DNA of 7,795 nt, from positions 1 through 7,795 of the forward strand of contig CALKWU010000176.1 in assembly GCA_938004015.1 (NCBI GenBank). Reading direction: 5' to 3'. The first letter of the stretch is position 1. The number at the start of each line of letters is the position of its first letter. The stretch comes from an uncultured Oceanobacillus sp. GTDB lineage: Bacteria; Bacillota; Bacilli; Bacillales; Amphibacillaceae. This document shows positions 6,285 to 7,795 of the stretch, piece after piece. The position numbers and the translations under genes were made by a program. Under the pieces are notes generated by a model. It ran no database searches, was not told the origin of the DNA, and saw nothing but the letters and a program-made list of their open reading frames with translations.

Positions 6285-7795
6285 ATGGTGGTACCTTACA
6301 CGCATGAACCGTTTACGGATTTCAGTTTGGAAGAAAACCGCAAGAAAATGGAAGAAGCGTTGCAGAAGATTGAAGACGAGTTCGGTAAAGAATATCCTCT
6401 CGTAATCGGTGGGGAACGGATTACAACGGAAGAAAAGATCAAGGTCGTTAACCCCGCAAAAAAAGACGAAATTCTTGGATACGTTTCCAAAGCGGATAAA
6501 GAGTTGGCGGATAAAGCAATGGCTGTGGCCGATGAGACATTCGAGACTTGGAGGAAATCCGATCCGAAATTCCGTGCAGGCATTTTGTTCCGTGCTGCGG
6601 CCATCATCCGTCGCCGTAAATTCGAATTCAATGCCCAGCTCGTGAAAGAGGGCGGAAAACCGTGGAAAGAAGCGGATGCGGACACGGCAGAGGCGATCGA
6701 CTTCCTGGAATACTACGGACGTCAAATGTTGAAATTGAAAGATGGCGTCGAAGTGAACAGCCGTCCGATTGAACATAACCAGTTCCATTATATTCCACTT
6801 GGAGTGGGGCTTGTCATTTCCCCTTGGAACTTCTTATTCGCGATCATGGCGGGAACGACGGCAGCATCCATGGTGACAGGGAATACGGTTTTATTGAAGC
6901 CGGCAAGTGCAACGCCGATTGTCGCTTATAAGTTCTTGGAAGTGCTGGAAGAAGCTGGATTGCCTAAAGGCGTCATCAACTACATTCCTGGTCCGGGAAG
7001 TGAAGTCGGGGACTATCTCGTGGAACACCCACGTACGCGATTCATCAGCTTCACAGGTTCCCGCGAAGTCGGAACACGTATCTTTGAAAAAGCTGCCAAG
7101 GTTCAAGAAGGTCAAATTTGGCTCAAGCGAACCATTTTGGAAATGGGAGGTAAAGATACGATCGTAGTCGACAACGAAGCGGACCTTGAATTGGCGGCTC
7201 AATCCATCGTCCAATCCGCATTCGGCTTCTCCGGACAAAAATGTTCCGCTTGTTCCCGTGCGGTCATCCATGAAGATGTTTATGATGAAGTGAGAGATCG
7301 CATCGTTGAACTGACAAAAGAGTTGACCATCGGCGACCCGGCTGATTATGAAAACTTTATGGGCCCGGTCATCGATCAGGCTGCTTACGATAAGATCATG
7401 AAGTATATCGAAATCGGCAAAGAAGAAGGTAAACTCCTCATTGGTGGTGAAGGGGACGACAGTAAAGGATGGTACGTCAAACCTACTGTATTCGCCGATG
7501 TCGATCCGGAAGCCCGCATTATGCAGGAGGAAATTTTCGGCCCGGTCGTTGCTTTGACGAAAGCAAAAGATTTTGATGAAGCGATCGATATTGCGAACAA
7601 TACAGAATACGGCTTGACCGGATCTGTCATCACGAACAACCGTGAACATTTGGAGCAAGCCCGTGAAGATTTCCATGTCGGAAACTTGTACTTCAACCGT
7701 GGTTGTACCGGTGCCATTGTCGGCTACCAACCATTCGGCGGCTTTAACATGTCCGGTACTGATTCAAAAGCAGGTGGCCCGGATTATCTCATCCA
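6285..7795 (+). CDS. pruA: L-glutamate gamma-semialdehyde dehydrogenase (P5C dehydrogenase, RocA/PruA), 3' end cut by the window
   Basis: NAD-dependent aldehyde dehydrogenase that oxidises glutamate semialdehyde (in equilibrium with 1-pyrroline-5-carboxylate) to glutamate, the final cytosolic step of proline and arginine breakdown; called rocA in Bacillus. The reading frame runs open to the window edge for 503 codons and ends in GGPDYLI plus a partial codon. B. subtilis RocA has 515 aa, so only about 12 residues and the stop are missing. Visible features are IGGERI near the N terminus, KEADADTAEAIDF, the cofactor-site Asn in SPWNF (N182), FTGSREVG, the general base E286 in LEMGGKD, the nucleophile C320 in FSGQKCSACSR, EEIFGPVV, and FGGFNMSGTDSKAGGPDYL. 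E286 and C320 fall at the positions used for the Bacillus enzyme. An oddity is PWNFL, where most relatives have PWNFP. The gene has its own promoter and stands after the operon terminator. Confidence 0.97.
   Translation, partial: MVVPYTHEPFTDFSLEENRKKMEEALQKIEDEFGKEYPLVIGGERITTEEKIKVVNPAKKDEILGYVSKADKELADKAMAVADETFETWRKSDPKFRAGILFRAAAIIRRRKFEFNAQLVKEGGKPWKEADADTAEAIDFLEYYGRQMLKLKDGVEVNSRPIEHNQFHYIPLGVGLVISPWNFLFAIMAGTTAASMVTGNTVLLKPASATPIVAYKFLEVLEEAGLPKGVINYIPGPGSEVGDYLVEHPRTRFISFTGSREVGTRIFEKAAKVQEGQIWLKRTILEMGGKDTIVVDNEADLELAAQSIVQSAFGFSGQKCSACSRAVIHEDVYDEVRDRIVELTKELTIGDPADYENFMGPVIDQAAYDKIMKYIEIGKEEGKLLIGGEGDDSKGWYVKPTVFADVDPEARIMQEEIFGPVVALTKAKDFDEAIDIANNTEYGLTGSVITNNREHLEQAREDFHVGNLYFNRGCTGAIVGYQPFGGFNMSGTDSKAGGPDYLI

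Noticed and set aside
6891..7730. 279-codon open frame on the minus strand inside pruA
   Set aside because: It is fully antisense to a strongly conserved gene, shows no known motif, and is explained by the codon bias of pruA.

Overview
The window looks like chromosomal DNA from a low-GC Gram-positive bacterium of the order Bacillales (Bacillaceae or Planococcaceae type). Five genes lie on the + strand: pcrB, pcrA, ligA, camS and pruA/rocA. The protein sequences align from memory, almost without gaps, with the Bacillus subtilis proteins. Strong AG-rich Shine-Dalgarno sequences, GTG and possible TTG starts, and Sec/lipobox signals fit the same group. Genus cannot be decided from this sequence alone.

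Bases 1-6125 hold a tightly packed operon, pcrB-pcrA-ligA-camS. An extended -10 promoter element sits at the left edge, its -35 region outside the window. The gaps are 4 nt (pcrB-pcrA) and 14 nt (pcrA-ligA, with the preferred GTG start). ligA and camS overlap by one base, or are separated by 5 nt if the GTG start of camS is used. A strong intrinsic terminator at 6132-6174 closes the operon. PcrA (UvrD-family helicase) and LigA (NAD-dependent DNA ligase) provide DNA unwinding and nick sealing for replication and repair. PcrB makes an unusual prenyl-glyceryl phosphate lipid. CamS is a surface lipoprotein whose cleaved signal peptide resembles the enterococcal sex pheromone cAM373.

Bases 6175-6284 are a regulatory region with a good sigma-A-like promoter, a small inverted repeat at the predicted transcription start, and a strong ribosome binding site. 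From 6285 to the right edge runs a separately transcribed P5C dehydrogenase gene (pruA/rocA), about 12 codons short of the usual end. It catalyses the last step from proline or arginine to glutamate.

No mobile elements, CRISPR arrays, RNA genes, frameshifts or foreign-looking segments were seen. The window is essentially conserved housekeeping DNA, and I see no undescribed multi-gene system. The most interesting detail is the variant pheromone-like peptide (AIFLAS just before the lipobox cysteine) in the CamS signal peptide.
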